The translations under genes and the position numbers were made by a program. From Lucifuga dentata (Eukaryota; Chordata; Actinopteri; Ophidiiformes; Bythitidae): 64,000 nucleotides of DNA. Below are positions 1 to 12,900 of this stretch, one piece after another. The DNA is taken from assembly GCA_014773175.1 (NCBI GenBank), contig VXCM01001332.1:62001-126000 (forward strand), read 5' to 3'. The first letter of the stretch is position 1. Every line of letters begins with the position of its first letter. Under the pieces are notes generated by a model, which worked only from the letters and a program-made list of their open reading frames with translations, was not told the DNA's origin and did no database searches.

Positions 1-210
1 TGCTATGAAGTTCTCTGTTCACATTTTGGTATATGCTCTACACACAGTTATTCATCTTTTTGGTTTCTGTGTCGACAGCGTGATCACATGGAATAGATGA
101 GAGAGAAATGCATTTTTTTGGCCTGCCATCTCAGAATTTTGGTATGTGATCTATTTATGTAATGGCTATTACTAACTGTTAAAGCTTTTGTCTCTATCTT
201 TGATTGACAG

Positions 211-322
211 TTGATCTCCCAGCTGCCTCGGGCTCACCGGAACGTCTTCCGCTACTTAATGGCCTTTCTGAAGGAACTCCTCAAGCACTCACACAACAAC
301 AATCTAACAGCCAGCCTCATAG
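211..322 (+). CDS. ocrl: ocrl penultimate coding exon
   Basis: This is a 112-nt exon flanked by a good acceptor (tgattgacag) and donor (ggtatgag). It encodes helices of the RhoGAP-like domain and ends one base into an Ala codon that is completed by the next exon. Confidence 0.88.
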
Positions 323-650
323 GTATGAGAGATAGCCTTCTATCTGTGTGTTCACCGCACATTCTTCAATTTAATAAGTAAAAAAAAAAAAAAAATTATA
401 CAGTTCCTGTGTAAATTAGTTTATTTCATATGTTTGTTCGGTTTGTCTCCTTACATATAATATTCTTTACTTGCTAGCAGATTGAGTCAGTCTGTGTTAG
501 CATGGCTTTTTTTTTTGTATTTTAGCAACCCTCTTTGCCAGTCTCCTTATCCGACCACCTCCCAACATGGTGGCCAGGCAGACACAACAAGACCGGCAGA
601 GAGCCATCGACTTCATCCTAGGTTTCCTCATGGCAGGAGATGAGGAGTAA
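211..650 (+). CDS. ocrl: OCRL inositol polyphosphate 5-phosphatase, last two coding exons (partial; 5' part outside window)
   Basis: OCRL removes the 5-phosphate from PI(4,5)P2 on endosomes, Golgi and clathrin-coated structures. Only its C-terminal RhoGAP-like end is here. Exon 211-322 follows acceptor ttgacag and ends at donor gtatga; exon 526-650 follows tttag and ends with TAA at 648-650. The one-base phase agrees across the intron, giving 78 residues after the split codon is joined. The first exon reads [20 protein letters not shown], the second contains [19 protein letters not shown] and ends [12 protein letters not shown]. This resembles the end of vertebrate OCRL. The close paralogue INPP5B carries a C-terminal CaaX prenylation motif, and none is present here, which favours OCRL. 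The apln gene 39 kb away supports this, since OCRL and APLN are neighbours in mammals. The family match is from memory, not from a search. Confidence 0.9.
526..650 (+). CDS. ocrl: ocrl terminal coding exon with stop
   Basis: The exon opens after a T-rich acceptor (ttttgtattttag), continues the frame with [14 protein letters not shown] and stops at TAA 648-650. The acidic GDEE terminus resembles the short acidic end of vertebrate OCRL. Confidence 0.88.
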
Positions 651-1229
651 GTCAGTTGGATTTCAAGTTGAATCCCTACCTGGCTTCCTGGTTGTAATGG
701 AATTCAGCCTGCAGGGCACGGTGGTATTTTGTCCACCATTGGAGACCAGTGCAGTTGTTTTGCACCCTACCTTTCAAAGACTCTTATTTTAAAAGTACCC
801 AAGAGCTTTTTTGGACTTCTGTTAGAACTGTGCTGGTTTTAGCAAATGTCATACTTCAGTTTTCTATCTCTGCTGAGTATAGAAATAGTCTGAGAAAGTT
901 TGAACTGAAGCTTATGCACCTTTTGAGGACCTAAAGGAACTGCGCCTCCACACCGAGGTTGTTCTCGTTCTCAGATGAACCTTTGTATTATAGGTGCTCA
1001 TGCCAAAAAAAATCCCCTGATTAATGAATGGTATAAATATAAGAACACTATATATCCATGGATGCTAAGTAAATGTAAATTGATTACACTAAGGAGAAGA
1101 AAAGAATGTCCTGAAGTTTGATGAAACCGACTGAATGAAAGCTTACTACTCTGAGGATTAAATAGTTTTAATTAAATGGGATGATTGTAGAGTTATACCA
1201 TCAGTAAAGTTTAAGCTTCTAGTGATTAA

Positions 1230-1271
1230 AAAAAAAAACAAAAAAAAAAAAAAAANAAAAAAAAAAAAAAA
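1230..1271. repeat. poly-A tract with single-N join
   Basis: A run of A with one C and one N at 1256. The true length is unknown because the N marks a join in the assembly. Confidence 0.9.
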
Positions 1272-2432
1272 TGACAATCATCCATTTTGGGTTGTTGAGC
1301 TTACGGGGCAATTATTAAGAATAATGCTAGAATTATTTGTGATCATATCCACTGTATTTTAACTGTATTTATATATATATATGTATATTTTTTTCCTTCA
1401 ACAATGTGTGCACCATCTGAGCAGTTTTGTTTCTTAACCCTGATTTACTTTGAGCTCCTCATTGGTTTTAAAAGACCATTTTTGTCATAATTGGAAATAT
1501 TCCTTTTGAATGATTCCTACTTGTTTTTCACGCCACTGTAGAAAATTCTCGTCGTAAATGTTTGCTGTGTTTTTGCGGAACTTCCATCCATAATGCTTAT
1601 GTCAGCTTTTGCTAGTTCCTCTGTCTGAGTTACAAAACACATCTATTCACACACTAACTTCCTGGTTCCAGGAGGAGTAAAACTTCCAGAACACAGTTAA
1701 GACTCAATAGCTTTTATGTCTTAAATGGTGAATATAGTGATCATTTTTCTGTGGACTTCTGTGAGAATTTGACTCTGGGTATAGTGGTGCAAGTCTGTGA
1801 TGGTGGCTACAGTATGTCATGTTTGTCTTGAAGGTGGTACTCTTCATATCTGTATTTGTTTACATGCGTCTCTTTCTTGCTCCTGCCATATCTAAAAAAC
1901 TAAAATTCCTGCTCATTGGTTGTTTTAGGCCTGTGTGATGCAGCAGTTTTCTCATGGTGAATCTCAATGTGAATTCCTTGTTGCTGTGCAGATTTTAAAG
2001 TAGTACAGCATTTTCTAGATGCAAGTTAAACAACATTTACTGGCTAATAACTCTTCAGATCTTTATCATTTATGCCACAAAGGATTTTTAGTTACCGAAC
2101 AAGGAACTCCTATGCAGTGTTTAATGAACAGGAAGTAGCTTTCCTAACAGACAAAAATTTTCACACTATGTATGGCATGAATTATCCATGTTTCATTTCT
2201 CTCATTGTTTAGTGAGCCAGACACTACAGGAAGTCTGGTTCAGAGGATTGTAACTTGAGCGACAATGTGAGCACATTATGTAATGTGACATTGCTGACAA
2301 TCATGGCACACAGACACGCCTGTTGGGCTGAAGTTGTACCATTCTCATGCAGTGCCTTTTCCCTCATTGCCATAAATGCAGTAAATTCCTGAGACAGGTC
2401 AGATATGACTCTGCAGTCCACATGTTTTTTGG

Positions 2433-2782
2433 CCTTAAAGGACCATACTGGCGATCATGCATGTTTGAGCCTAATATATTCAATTTTCTTTCATATAATA
2501 TTGCTGACAATCATTTCCCAAAGCATACCACTGGAACAGTTCAGGATTTTTAGAAGTTATGTAATTTTAGCATTTAAGGCTGCGTATTAGCAGGTGAAAC
2601 AGATTTTTAAAGTGGGTATATCGCTTGAATATTTAATTTTGAAAGATTAAGAGATTTTGCAAAATATCAGGAAAGCTGAAATATGGTTTTATCCTTTAGG
2701 AAATGGTTGTCAGTAATATAACACTTAGGAAAATTGAATATCAGGCTCAAACATGCAAAATGGCAGTTATGGTCCTTTAATT
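2433..2782. repeat. imperfect inverted repeat, about 80-bp arms
   Basis: The left arm at about 2433-2516 is matched, with scattered mismatches, by the reverse complement of about 2701-2782. Shared blocks include aaaggaccat, gcatgtttgagcct, attcaatttt and a ctgacaatcattt/ctgacaaccattt block. The spacer is about 185 bp. The layout suggests a decayed MITE-like element. If it is transcribed in the ocrl 3' UTR it could fold into a long imperfect RNA duplex. I do not recognise the family. Confidence 0.65.
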
Positions 2783-3131
2783 GCTGCTTGAGCCTTGACA
2801 AAAGGCAGCTTCAGCAGGAAGAAATGGATCACACGATTAAGATTTCAGCTATGTAAGCGTAGATGCGGGAGAGCATTCATAATAGCATTAACTAATTAAG
2901 TTTATATTTAGGAAAAATTCTCTCATCATCCCAAACACAAGAAAATCCATAAGATGAAGCTCTGATTGAATGCCTTGTCTTATGCCACTGTATCACCTGA
3001 TGTATTTGTGTGGAGTCGTGCTTTATTTTTTCCATTTTGTCACAATCTGTTCTGTTATTACGGTACACAAAGAAACTTGCACCTGTTTTCAAGTTTTTCT
3101 CATTTTTGGTACTTTTAATTTATTTAACAGA

Positions 3132-3165
3132 AATAAAACTATGTATAAAGCACTGTTTGTGTTGG
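3132..3165 (+). terminator. ocrl: candidate poly(A) signal of ocrl
   Basis: A canonical AATAAA at 3132-3137 is followed 17 bases later by the GU-rich stretch tgtttgtgttgg (3154-3165), the usual layout of a cleavage site. It is the first canonical hexamer after the ocrl stop codon and lies about 300 bases before the next gene's start codon. Confidence 0.55.
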
Positions 3166-3364
3166 AACCATTCAGCAGCCCTGTAGTCACTGAAACATTA
3201 TGTGCAGAAACCCTGGTGACAAAAACAACTGCTCCATGGTTTTTGGGGCTCACTCTTCAGGTATATGTGAAATCCTTACGGGCTGATGTCCACGCTATAG
3301 TTAGTCTAATAGGTCGCCTGTGAGAGATCCTTCACCTCAATGCAACATTCTCATACTCTGCGAA

Positions 3365-3370
3365 TATAAA
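3365..3370 (+). promoter_or_regulatory. TATA box of the intermediate filament gene
   Basis: TATAAA lies 70-75 bases before the start codon at 3441. Initiation about 30 bases downstream would give a 5' UTR of roughly 40-45 bases. An in-frame TAG at 3408-3410 separates upstream sequence from the start codon. Inferred from position and consensus only. Confidence 0.5.
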
Positions 3371-3440
3371 ACTGCCATCTTAACCCGCTGTCTCCATTTG
3401 TCTGTGGTAGTGTAGCCCAGTTCAAAGCCATCCCAAAGCA

Positions 3441-3547
3441 ATGGCCATGCTCAGAGTATCTTCTTACCGCAAGCTGTTTGAGGATGACTGGAGTCGGAAT
3501 GGAGGGCCCAGTATGCTGTGTGCAGGGCAGTACCGTGCCTCTGCCAG
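3441..3547 (+). CDS. IF gene exon 1: head domain
   Basis: The exon starts at ATG in the context gcaATGg and encodes residues 1-35 plus two bases of Arg36. It carries the SSYRKLF head motif near the N terminus. The donor is ag|gtcagt. Confidence 0.85.
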
Positions 3548-6500
3548 GTCAGTGTGGGTCTAGCTTAAAAATGAATTTAAGCTAGACTTAACAATTTAAA
3601 TGATAGTTAAGTCTAGATAGAGTGACAATAGATAGAAAGTGACGTTCAGGTGATGTTCCATTTATAAATTATGTGTATCATTTAAGATCTTTTGACCAGA
3701 AGAAAATGTTTCATATATGAAACTTCATGGAGCTGGTTGGTATGTTTCTCTGGTTTTGATGAAGCATCTTTGTTCCTAAAGGCAAGCTTTATCCATGCTG
3801 ACATATGCCTTATGTACTCATTCTATTTTAGACTGAAGCACTTAATGAATGATGCAGAATTTAAACATTTTTGGTGTGTAGTTTATGTATGCAAACAGGA
3901 AAAAAATACAATAATTCTGTGTGCATTTTAGATAAAAATCCTTATACATGGTTCAGATTTTTGATTCCCTTGGATCCTTCAAAACTTCAGGCCAGTCCTT
4001 GGTATATGGTGTCCTCCTCCTCACAGGGGTGCGGCCATTGATGAGTGTGACTGTGACAAGCTGGACTTTGTAGCTGCCAAGGCACTCAACAAGGAGGGCC
4101 TGAACCAGTTTGTTCAGGACCGAACACTCATTGCTGCACTCAATGACCGCCTGGCCAGGCTTATTGAACTGGTAAGGACAAAGACTATTACTGCTGACAA
4201 AAAAATATCAGCACTTTATTTTCCCTCTGCTGTGTTATGCCTTTGGGCTGTAAATGATTCAGTGATTCTATATACCTGGTCTGACTTTATCTCAATATGT
4301 CTCTGTGCCCTTTAGGCTCGTTGTTTTGAGGAAGAGAATGAGTCTTTGGAGTGTCAGATATTGGACTTAAAGGACCAGCTAGATAGTCAACAAGCCTCAT
4401 CTGCCATCACTCTGGCTGAGCCTGACTGCAGCCTGGATGCAGCGGTGATCAGACTGCACAAACAGACGGTAGATACTGCTGGGTGTGTTGCCATGATTAA
4501 AATGATTTTGATACAGGGAATACCTTTAAATCCTCATACAGAAGTTTGTTTTATTGCACATTCACATTCAGTCTTAAACTTGTCAAGGCCCATCACTGTT
4601 TTTTCTGCATTTCCTTGCAGGATGAAATTGTGTGCGACACAAAGGAACTGCAGAAAGAGCTTGAATGGCTGAAGCATCAGTATGAGAAGGCTGTACAGCA
4701 GAGGACCATCTGCCAGCAGGAGCACCAGGATTTTGCTGCGGTAATATATCCTTAATAGACATGATGTAAATTCCATGGAAATCATGACTGATCCCACCCT
4801 GGAAAACAGCAGACAATATAATGAAAGTTCAGCATGTAGCGGTGATTGAAGTTAGCAAAATAAGGTAAAACGACTAACTCTTAAGCACTTTAATCACAAA
4901 ACTCACAAAGATTGATCATATTTGGCTGATCCTCCTGATTTTATTATTTGTGCCATACAAGAATGAAACAAGGAAGTTCAGAGTGAATAATTGAGATATT
5001 ACACAACCCCATCCAAAACAGCTGTGTAAAAAGTGAATCATGCTTTCGTAGCCAGACTGAACCTTATCATAAAGTATGATAAAGTATGCCTTACTGTACC
5101 ACTTTATTGTGATAATGTACCTTCCGCACTAGATGGCAGTGTTGCTAAGCATCTGTCTTCCTCTTTTCCTTTGCCTGCTGGTGAATCCACAGAAACTCAG
5201 CACAGCTGCTTCTCTGTAGCGCTACCTAATGGGTGTTGATCACCAGCAGTCACACAGTCTGGACTGGTGGCCCACTACAACCTGAGCTGCCAGTCCTCAC
5301 ACATCCCTCCCTCACACATCCCACCTCGTCTCTGCCAGGCCAGATGCGAGGAAGGTTTAATTTCTCCCTTACAGATGTAATGCAGGCTGTAATATGGAGC
5401 TGCAATGTGCTTACTGGCTAAGTTTTCTGTTTCCGAATTGGAAGCAGCTGGAGAGTAGCATGACTTTCTGGGAAACAAGTAGGGATTTTAGAGGAAGAAC
5501 AGAGATACAGAGGAGAGGAGGGTATAGAAAAACCACAAGTGCACAGCTAGCTATATTTTCTCAAAATAATCATAAAATGGTTTTGATTGAAACAATCCAG
5601 AGCCAGTTTGCTTTGAGGTCTGGTAAAGAGGCAACCCTGGCTATTATCGACTGACTGATTGTGTTGCTTCTCCACTGCCAGCGCTTCTCCATTTTCAGGA
5701 GCCACACAGCCTGTGATTCAGATTTTCTCTTTACACTGGTTCATTGTGATTCTGTACAGGACTGGTGTCTTTTTTAATCATGACTAGTCATGGTTTTGAA
5801 AAAAAGTCTGCCGTAACACTACACTGAGCAGAGTCGTGCCAAGAAACAAGTGAATCAAGTTTAACAACTTTCACCAGCATTAAAATACAAATACAAGGAA
5901 GTAGAATCAGAAACATGAAGAAGCTCAGAGGTGCACAGAATATAGTTAAGAACAAGATTTTCCTGCAAATGCCGACTGATGAACAGGCAGCAGCAAGAGT
6001 AGAATACTCTGCCTGCTACTGCTGTCCATTAAAGATCCTGCCACTCTGCCTGTAAGACTCCACAACTTCCCCAAGCCATTATTGTGTTCAAATGTAAATG
6101 CAGCCTCCCACTGTAATTGCATTCAGCACCAATTAATATGGTTCTTTAAAAAGACTAAATGAGGTAAGAACCCCTGCTGGCAAATGGATTGGTAGACAAG
6201 GCTTTTGTGTCTAATAGTTAGTCCTAGCCAGCCTTCTGCTCATCTACCTCCTCCCCCTTCCTTCCTCCCCTTCTCTGCATTGCGGTTTCTACTTGTTCAC
6301 TGAAACAGGATGGATTTGGTGATGCTGATGGCTCTTATAATGGGTGTTTCAGTTGGACAGGAGGACTTTGATGTCTTCCACTTGTGGGGTGTTCCAGTGC
6401 AGAATGCTGCTGTTAGCCACCTCCAGAAATGAAGTTGTACTGCTTTACTTTATCACTGCTCTTCTCTGTTAACTTGACTTCTCTCCTTCACTATGCAGGA

Positions 6501-9500
6501 AGTGGACGCTGTGACAGCAGAGTGTCTGGCGCTGAGGGAGCAAGCAGCTATCTACGAGGAGCAGCTGGCCTACATGGAGGCCCAGCACAAGATGGTGAGA
6601 TGCAGAGAGGATATATAGCTTCAGTGTGATGAAGCAGGAAGGGTTTATGGCCATAAAAAGGCCCAAATGTAGCACTTAGGCCACACAGGAGTGTTGGAGA
6701 GATGCCCAGACCTGTGGTGACAAACATAGCTATGACAACCCCAGTCACCTTGCCGAAGAGGTCGAGCAAAAACAGAAACAATAGTGATATGGGGAGAGGA
6801 TTAAAACACAAAATAGGTAATTTACTTTGATGGGATTGCTCAGTGAATTATTTAACTAATTAGAATAAGATCTTGCTTTTATTGATCAGAGCTCGATCAG
6901 GTCCTTATTCCAGTCTTTTAACATTATAACATATGTATGGTCATGTTTTCTACCATGCCCAACACACTTCATTGCATATATTACAAGCACACACCCTACT
7001 CTCTTCAGTCTCCACAATATTCCCTGCCTCACCAGGAGATGACAGACATGCCCCAGTATCAGATCTTGAGGCTGTAGGCAGAGAGAGGCAGCCAAAGCAG
7101 GAGCAATTCCATCACATTGTGTTTTTCTCTGTGAAGCCAGGTCGCCCAGCGTTTTACACACTCCCTCTGGGACACACTCGATAACTTGCAGTCTGGGAAA
7201 TGTGGCTGAATACCAAATGAAAACAGAAGTCCCTTTTGTTTTATTAACTGCTGTTATTATCGGCACTTCCAGATACCATGTATTCCCCTGACAAATCGGC
7301 AGCCATGTTATTATTCAGGTGGAGGGAAAGGAGAAAAATGTAAGGCAGCTGCTGCAGCTCTGTAACAGTTCATTTCTCTGTAATGGATGTGGGTTTGTTT
7401 TTTTTTTTTTTTTTNTTTTTTTTTTTTTTTACAAAAAAAGGGCTAGGTATTGAAACCCTAAGACATACAATACATGTCCTCAAGGATTTAATATGCAGTA
7501 TTTGTGCATGCATCAAATGTACTGGATTATATGTGTGTTCTTTGTGCATGTGACATGCATGAGCAGACTGTTAAAAGCCTGATGGAGCCAGCAGAATGGA
7601 CTTCAAGAGCAGTGGCAGCTACTGCATTTGGCAGCCCTGACATCACTCCAGCCTTACATATAAAGGAGTACTACTGCCAGCTGGCTGAGAGCCTCCAGGT
7701 ACAACACAGTATAGCAGAAAACATATAAACATGTCATCCGGTGGAAGCCTTTACAGTAGCACGGAACATTTTTAGTACAGGAAGCCCAAGTGGGAATCAC
7801 AAAGCTATTTCTGCCTGTGCTTGTATCATGGTCTACACACACACGTGTATGAATGGACACACTTTCATGCACACTTTCTAGAAACCTGCTGCCATCCACA
7901 CCCTCCTACTGACCAGCTGACCCCTCCCCTTTTCAGCATTTCACCAGTCTTTCCCTCTGAAACTACCCAGTCGAGTCCAGATGTAAATCTCAACTTCCAC
8001 AAATCACACAGCAATACACTCAGTTGTTTTCTTTTCCTCTTAACACAACACCAGGGAAGAACTTGAGAATCAGAGGTGCTGTTTTGGACCAAAACAGAAT
8101 GTCTTTGTCTACCTCTGTATGTGTGTGTGTGTGTATTGCAGGCACAGAGGTGCTTCATTAGGGTCAGACTATAGCTCCGGTGGGTCTTACCCCCTCTGGG
8201 GTGAGGATGTCTGCCTGGTTCAGAGGTCAGGGCTGTAATCAGACTGCTGGCCGCCTTCCCAGGCTCCTAGCAGCACTAGACTGGACTGGACTCTGTGTGT
8301 GTGTATGTGTGTAGCTCTCTGATTTGCAGGCAAGTATTTATATTTGTCTATAGATGTCTAGATGTGTAGGTGTATTTCTTGGAGCAAAGCTTTACAAGCT
8401 CTTGTCCCTCCAAATCACGATCATTCACTCTCTCCCTTTCTACCAAGTCCTAACTCACCCCTCCTCNCTCCTCCTCCTCCTCCCCCAACCCTGCCACCCA
8501 GTCTCTTCCCTTGCCAGCTGGACACAGTCCTGTCTGTGCCTGGCCTTGATTATGAGGTGCAATTGTTTCGATGCTGAAATGATTGCTTTTGGGTTTGAAC
8601 AGTAATGGTGATTGCTGGCTGACTCCCACACACCTGTGCACCCTAATGCCACTCGATTTTGTTGCATTTGTTCCATCTAATCAGGAATTTGGTGTGCACA
8701 AGGACAGGTTTATCATCAGTCTCTGTGAGGGCTGAAAGAGGCTCTAATTGCTCTTTGCTCCCCTTTCAAAAAAAAAAAAAAAACCAAAAAAAACTTAAAA
8801 ACCAAAATAGAGCCCTATCCTCCATGGTCTTATGCATTGCAGCCCAACTAGGAATCAACATAAAATGTTTGATGTTTTTGTTTTTTTTCCTGTAGGTTTG
8901 CATATAAGCAGAGATTTCTCATCTTCTGTCTTTGCAGTATGAGTGTGGTGCATCCTCTTCTGCTGTGGTTCTCAAAGGAGATGAAAAGCAAGTGGAAGTG
9001 GGAGGAGCTGTGGGGCCAATGGTCAAAGGCCTGCCAAAGATGATGGACATCAATGAAGTGAAGTTGCTGGTCAGTGGCCTCTCTTTTTATTCTCAGCAGT
9101 GTTTTAGCATTGTGTCTACACATCATTTCAGTTGCTACTCATCAATCCAAATCTTCCTAAAACACATTTTCCACCACTAAATACCAAAAAAAAAATGCAA
9201 GTATAAAAACCCTCAACTGGCTTTTTATCGGCTGTCAGCTACTAAATCAGGCATAATGGTGTAAATGAATGGTTTCCCACAGCAGGCTAAGGGAGTGGGT
9301 AACAGCTGAGTGACAGCAGAGCAACAGTGTGGGAGATCCCACTGACCAGAGTGTTTATTCTGTGAACACTTTCAGCAGGAGATGTGACAGGCTCAGCTTC
9401 AGCTCAGACAGGATTTATTGCCCTAAATGTCCTCTGTTATTAAGTACAGCCTTTCACAGCGCCTGCAGAGTTCACCTCCTTCATCATAAACTTCTTCAAA

Positions 9501-9950
9501 CTTCACACAAACTGTCCGAAGACTTCCTTTCCAAATGGAAACGAGGAAATGAGCCTCCATCAGATATCTCCCATCAACCGATGAAAAATATTAGGAAAGC
9601 AAGGAGCCTTAATTGAATGAAATAAAAGGAACGTAGACAGGATGGCTAAAGTAACACGTCAATAAAGCCACAGACCAGAAAACTGACGAAGGTAAAATCA
9701 CTTGGTGACTCCAGGCAATAATAACTAACTGCTCACGTCCAGCTCTGCCCTGTGAAAATCCATTAGTGGTCAGACCACAGCTGACAACCAGTTTTACCAG
9801 ACATAATGGTTGGGCTCTCATTACTGTGGTTGCAGCTCTACCTCCAGCTCTTTAAACAAACAGCCCCTCTCTCACTATACCATCTCCTTTCCCCTAATAT
9901 GCACCACACAGCTCCTAGTCCGGTTGGACAGCATGGCCTGATTTGCTCTG

Positions 9951-9986
<36 letters not shown>

Positions 9987-12900
9987 NTCTCTCTCTCTCT
10001 CTCCCCTCTCTCTCTCAGTCGCTCTCTCTCTCTGTGATGGATGCCTGGGGTCTGGTTTCTCACTGAGACGCAACATGGCCAAACAAACAGATTGCGGTGA
10101 AATCAGCCCTGATGCAGAAATTTATATAATAGAGCAGGCGCTGATGAAGATGAGCACACTTGCATATATACAACAAGCAGCCAGACCTCATATATAATGT
10201 AGGAGTGTGAGTAAGCGACTTGACCAGATTGGGTGGTCATCATTGGCCTGTAAATGGTAACTGGGTATTCCTTTGCTCCCATGACCATGCTGGAAGACGA
10301 GCACAGCTGCCTGGATCCCCATCTGGCTCTGACAGCTAATTGTTGAACTTCTGTGATTGCTGTAATTACTCGTGGCTGGGCTCCACGCCTCAGACATGGG
10401 GGAGGGCTGCTCCTCCATTCATTTTTTTGATAGAAGTAAGAGTAACCTTTTTTTTTTTTAACCATGTTTTCCAGCTTTGGACACTTAAATTTTATAAGGC
10501 TATCTTGTTTTGCATGACAAAGTAGTTCACAAGACTGTCCTTCAACTAGAGAAGCCAAATTCAATCCCTCTGACATCTAACCTGCTGAAGTTTTTTTGAG
10601 CAAAAACCTGATTTCCTTACCTGTGGGTCTAAATTTTTGTTCATGGATGACACTAAGAATGAAGAGAATGTTTTCTTGTGTTTGTGTAGGTTTCGGAGCT
10701 GGAGAAGGAGCTTGCTGATCTTGAGAAGTGCAACGAGGAGCTGGAGGATGAAACTGTAATGAAGAGAGCAGCATACGCAGATGAAATTGCTGATTTGGAG
10801 GTAGGACAGTGGACTGAGCATCATAATCATAAGCTGTACCAGTGTATCATAATAACTGACCAGTGGTTGGACCAGCAACTCTTTAATCTTGCCCTCTAAC
10901 CCACAAACACCCTGTGTGTGGATGTGTGCATGTGTGGGCACGATTTTCAGTGCACTATAGATGAAATGAAGCACCAGCAATCCGACTTTCATGCCCAGAT
11001 GAGGGAGCAGTGTGAAGATTACAAGGAGCTGCTCAATGAGAAGATGGCCAGAGACATGGAGATTGCTGCATACAGGTCAGACAACCTACTGTAATAAATC
11101 TGCTCAAATCCTATATGCACAATTTTTTTTAAACCTTGTGTTTATGTACATAAAGAATTGACAGTACGGGTTTTCCATTTTAAGACAATTTAGACACTTA
11201 ACCAAAGCTTTCAATCATAAAATAAAAATCACTGAAATGATTAGTCCATCATCAGAAAATTTATCATTTATCCATTTGGAATAGTATTAAAACCACTTAT
11301 ATTTAGTCCTTTATTGAGTAAATGCCCATATTTAAAATGTCATTGTTGGATATTTGACTGTTGGTCAGACTACATTAGGAACTTGAAGATGTTGTTGTCA
11401 GCTCTGAGAACTTACCGGTAATTATCAATTAGCCTTTGTTCATTGATAATAAAAATAATCTTTATTTTCCACCCTAATCTGAAACTGACTTTGAAATAGT
11501 TTCCTAGAATTCTAGAAATAATTACATTTTCTGCTTCACAAACCACAAGACCTAAAAGAAAAAATAAAATAAGACCTAAATATGCTAGCAAACCATTGTG
11601 TGCTTATATCAGTCCAGTACAGCACAGTGTAATCATGCCAAAGAGAAGAGCCATGATTTTGTTGTAGTGTTTCTTACTGATTATCAAACTTTATATCAAC
11701 AAGTTGACTGTCTTCATCCTTCACTGGTAAGTATCTGCCCTGCTGAAGTGCCCTTGGACAAACATTAGATCCTTACCAGCCCCATGTTGGGCAGCAATGG
11801 GCAACTTGTATCCTGGTGAAAAGAGAGCATGAATGTTTCCATTCCACACTTAAGTTACACCAGGTGATTTCACTGTTTGTTTTGTCCTCTTTGATTAAAG
11901 CTGTGCCAGTCAGTGAAATCATCTGCTGTTGCCTTTGGCTGAAATTAAAACCTGCAGACTCTCAACTCTTCATTGTGTATTCCTGTCCTTGCTCAAGGGG
12001 ATGAAATGAGACTTTCCCTGCAGAGCCCAATAATGTGTCACCTATTATTTAAACTTGTCAAGGAAAATGAACCTTTAAGAAGATGCTGGGATGATTTCAT
12101 TAGATTTGAATTAGCTTGATGTTCTATCTTTTGACATTCTTAACAGTATGAGCAAATCTTAAAGCACATTTGCACATTGTCACCATCTGACCTCACGTCT
12201 ACATAATCAGCCTGGCTAACACAAGGAATAATGCCATAAGATCCTGCGTTTAAGATCATGTTTGTCCAGTATTGTCCAAGCATCTGATGTGATGTCAGCT
12301 GCACAACAACATATTCCTGCAAACAAAGGGCTGACATCACAGGAAGTAGCTCTGAAAATGATGCAGTTTCCTGTATCTGACCTTGAAGATATTTCATGTC
12401 ATACTCTCCATCCACTGAGGTTGCTTCACCATCTGCCATGTAGGTATGTAAAGTGACACATTTTGGCCATATCAGCCCCCTGTCATCAACTTCCTCCTGC
12501 TACTCCATTAGCCCCTTCATCACCCATCCCACTGCATCTGACCCCCAGGGGGCCCTGCTGCAGGCCTGAGCTCAGGAAGAGGCGACCCACACAATAGCTC
12601 ATTAGAATGTGCGAGGAGGACCTCACACTGTCAGAGCTGCGTGCTGGGCCACTGCCAGCTCTTTTCTACACCAGCCTGTTAATGTCAACCCCCATCTACA
12701 CACATTTCCAGATTCGCCACAGTTTTAAATCCTTCTCACTACCCAACAGACTGTCCCAGACACAGCGAAGGAACAGCAAAGGCACTCAGTCTTTGCCAGC
12801 TTTTTCTCTCTGTCTTTATTTACTGGATGTTTTGTCATCCGTGATTAAGATCCATGAATAAGATTAAAATATCAGTTGTTTATTCTCTCTCTGTGCTGTC

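Larger units (their letters stand above)
651..3150 (+). other. ocrl: probable ocrl 3' untranslated region
   Basis: No coding exon is visible here; ORFs of 60-117 codons lack domain features. The stretch is AT-rich, carries a poly-A tract broken by one N (1230-1271) and an imperfect inverted repeat (2433-2516 with 2701-2782). ATTAAA variants occur near 1158 and 1174, so a short form ending near 1.2 kb is possible. The first canonical AATAAA is at 3132. The 3' end is inferred from signals only. Confidence 0.5.
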
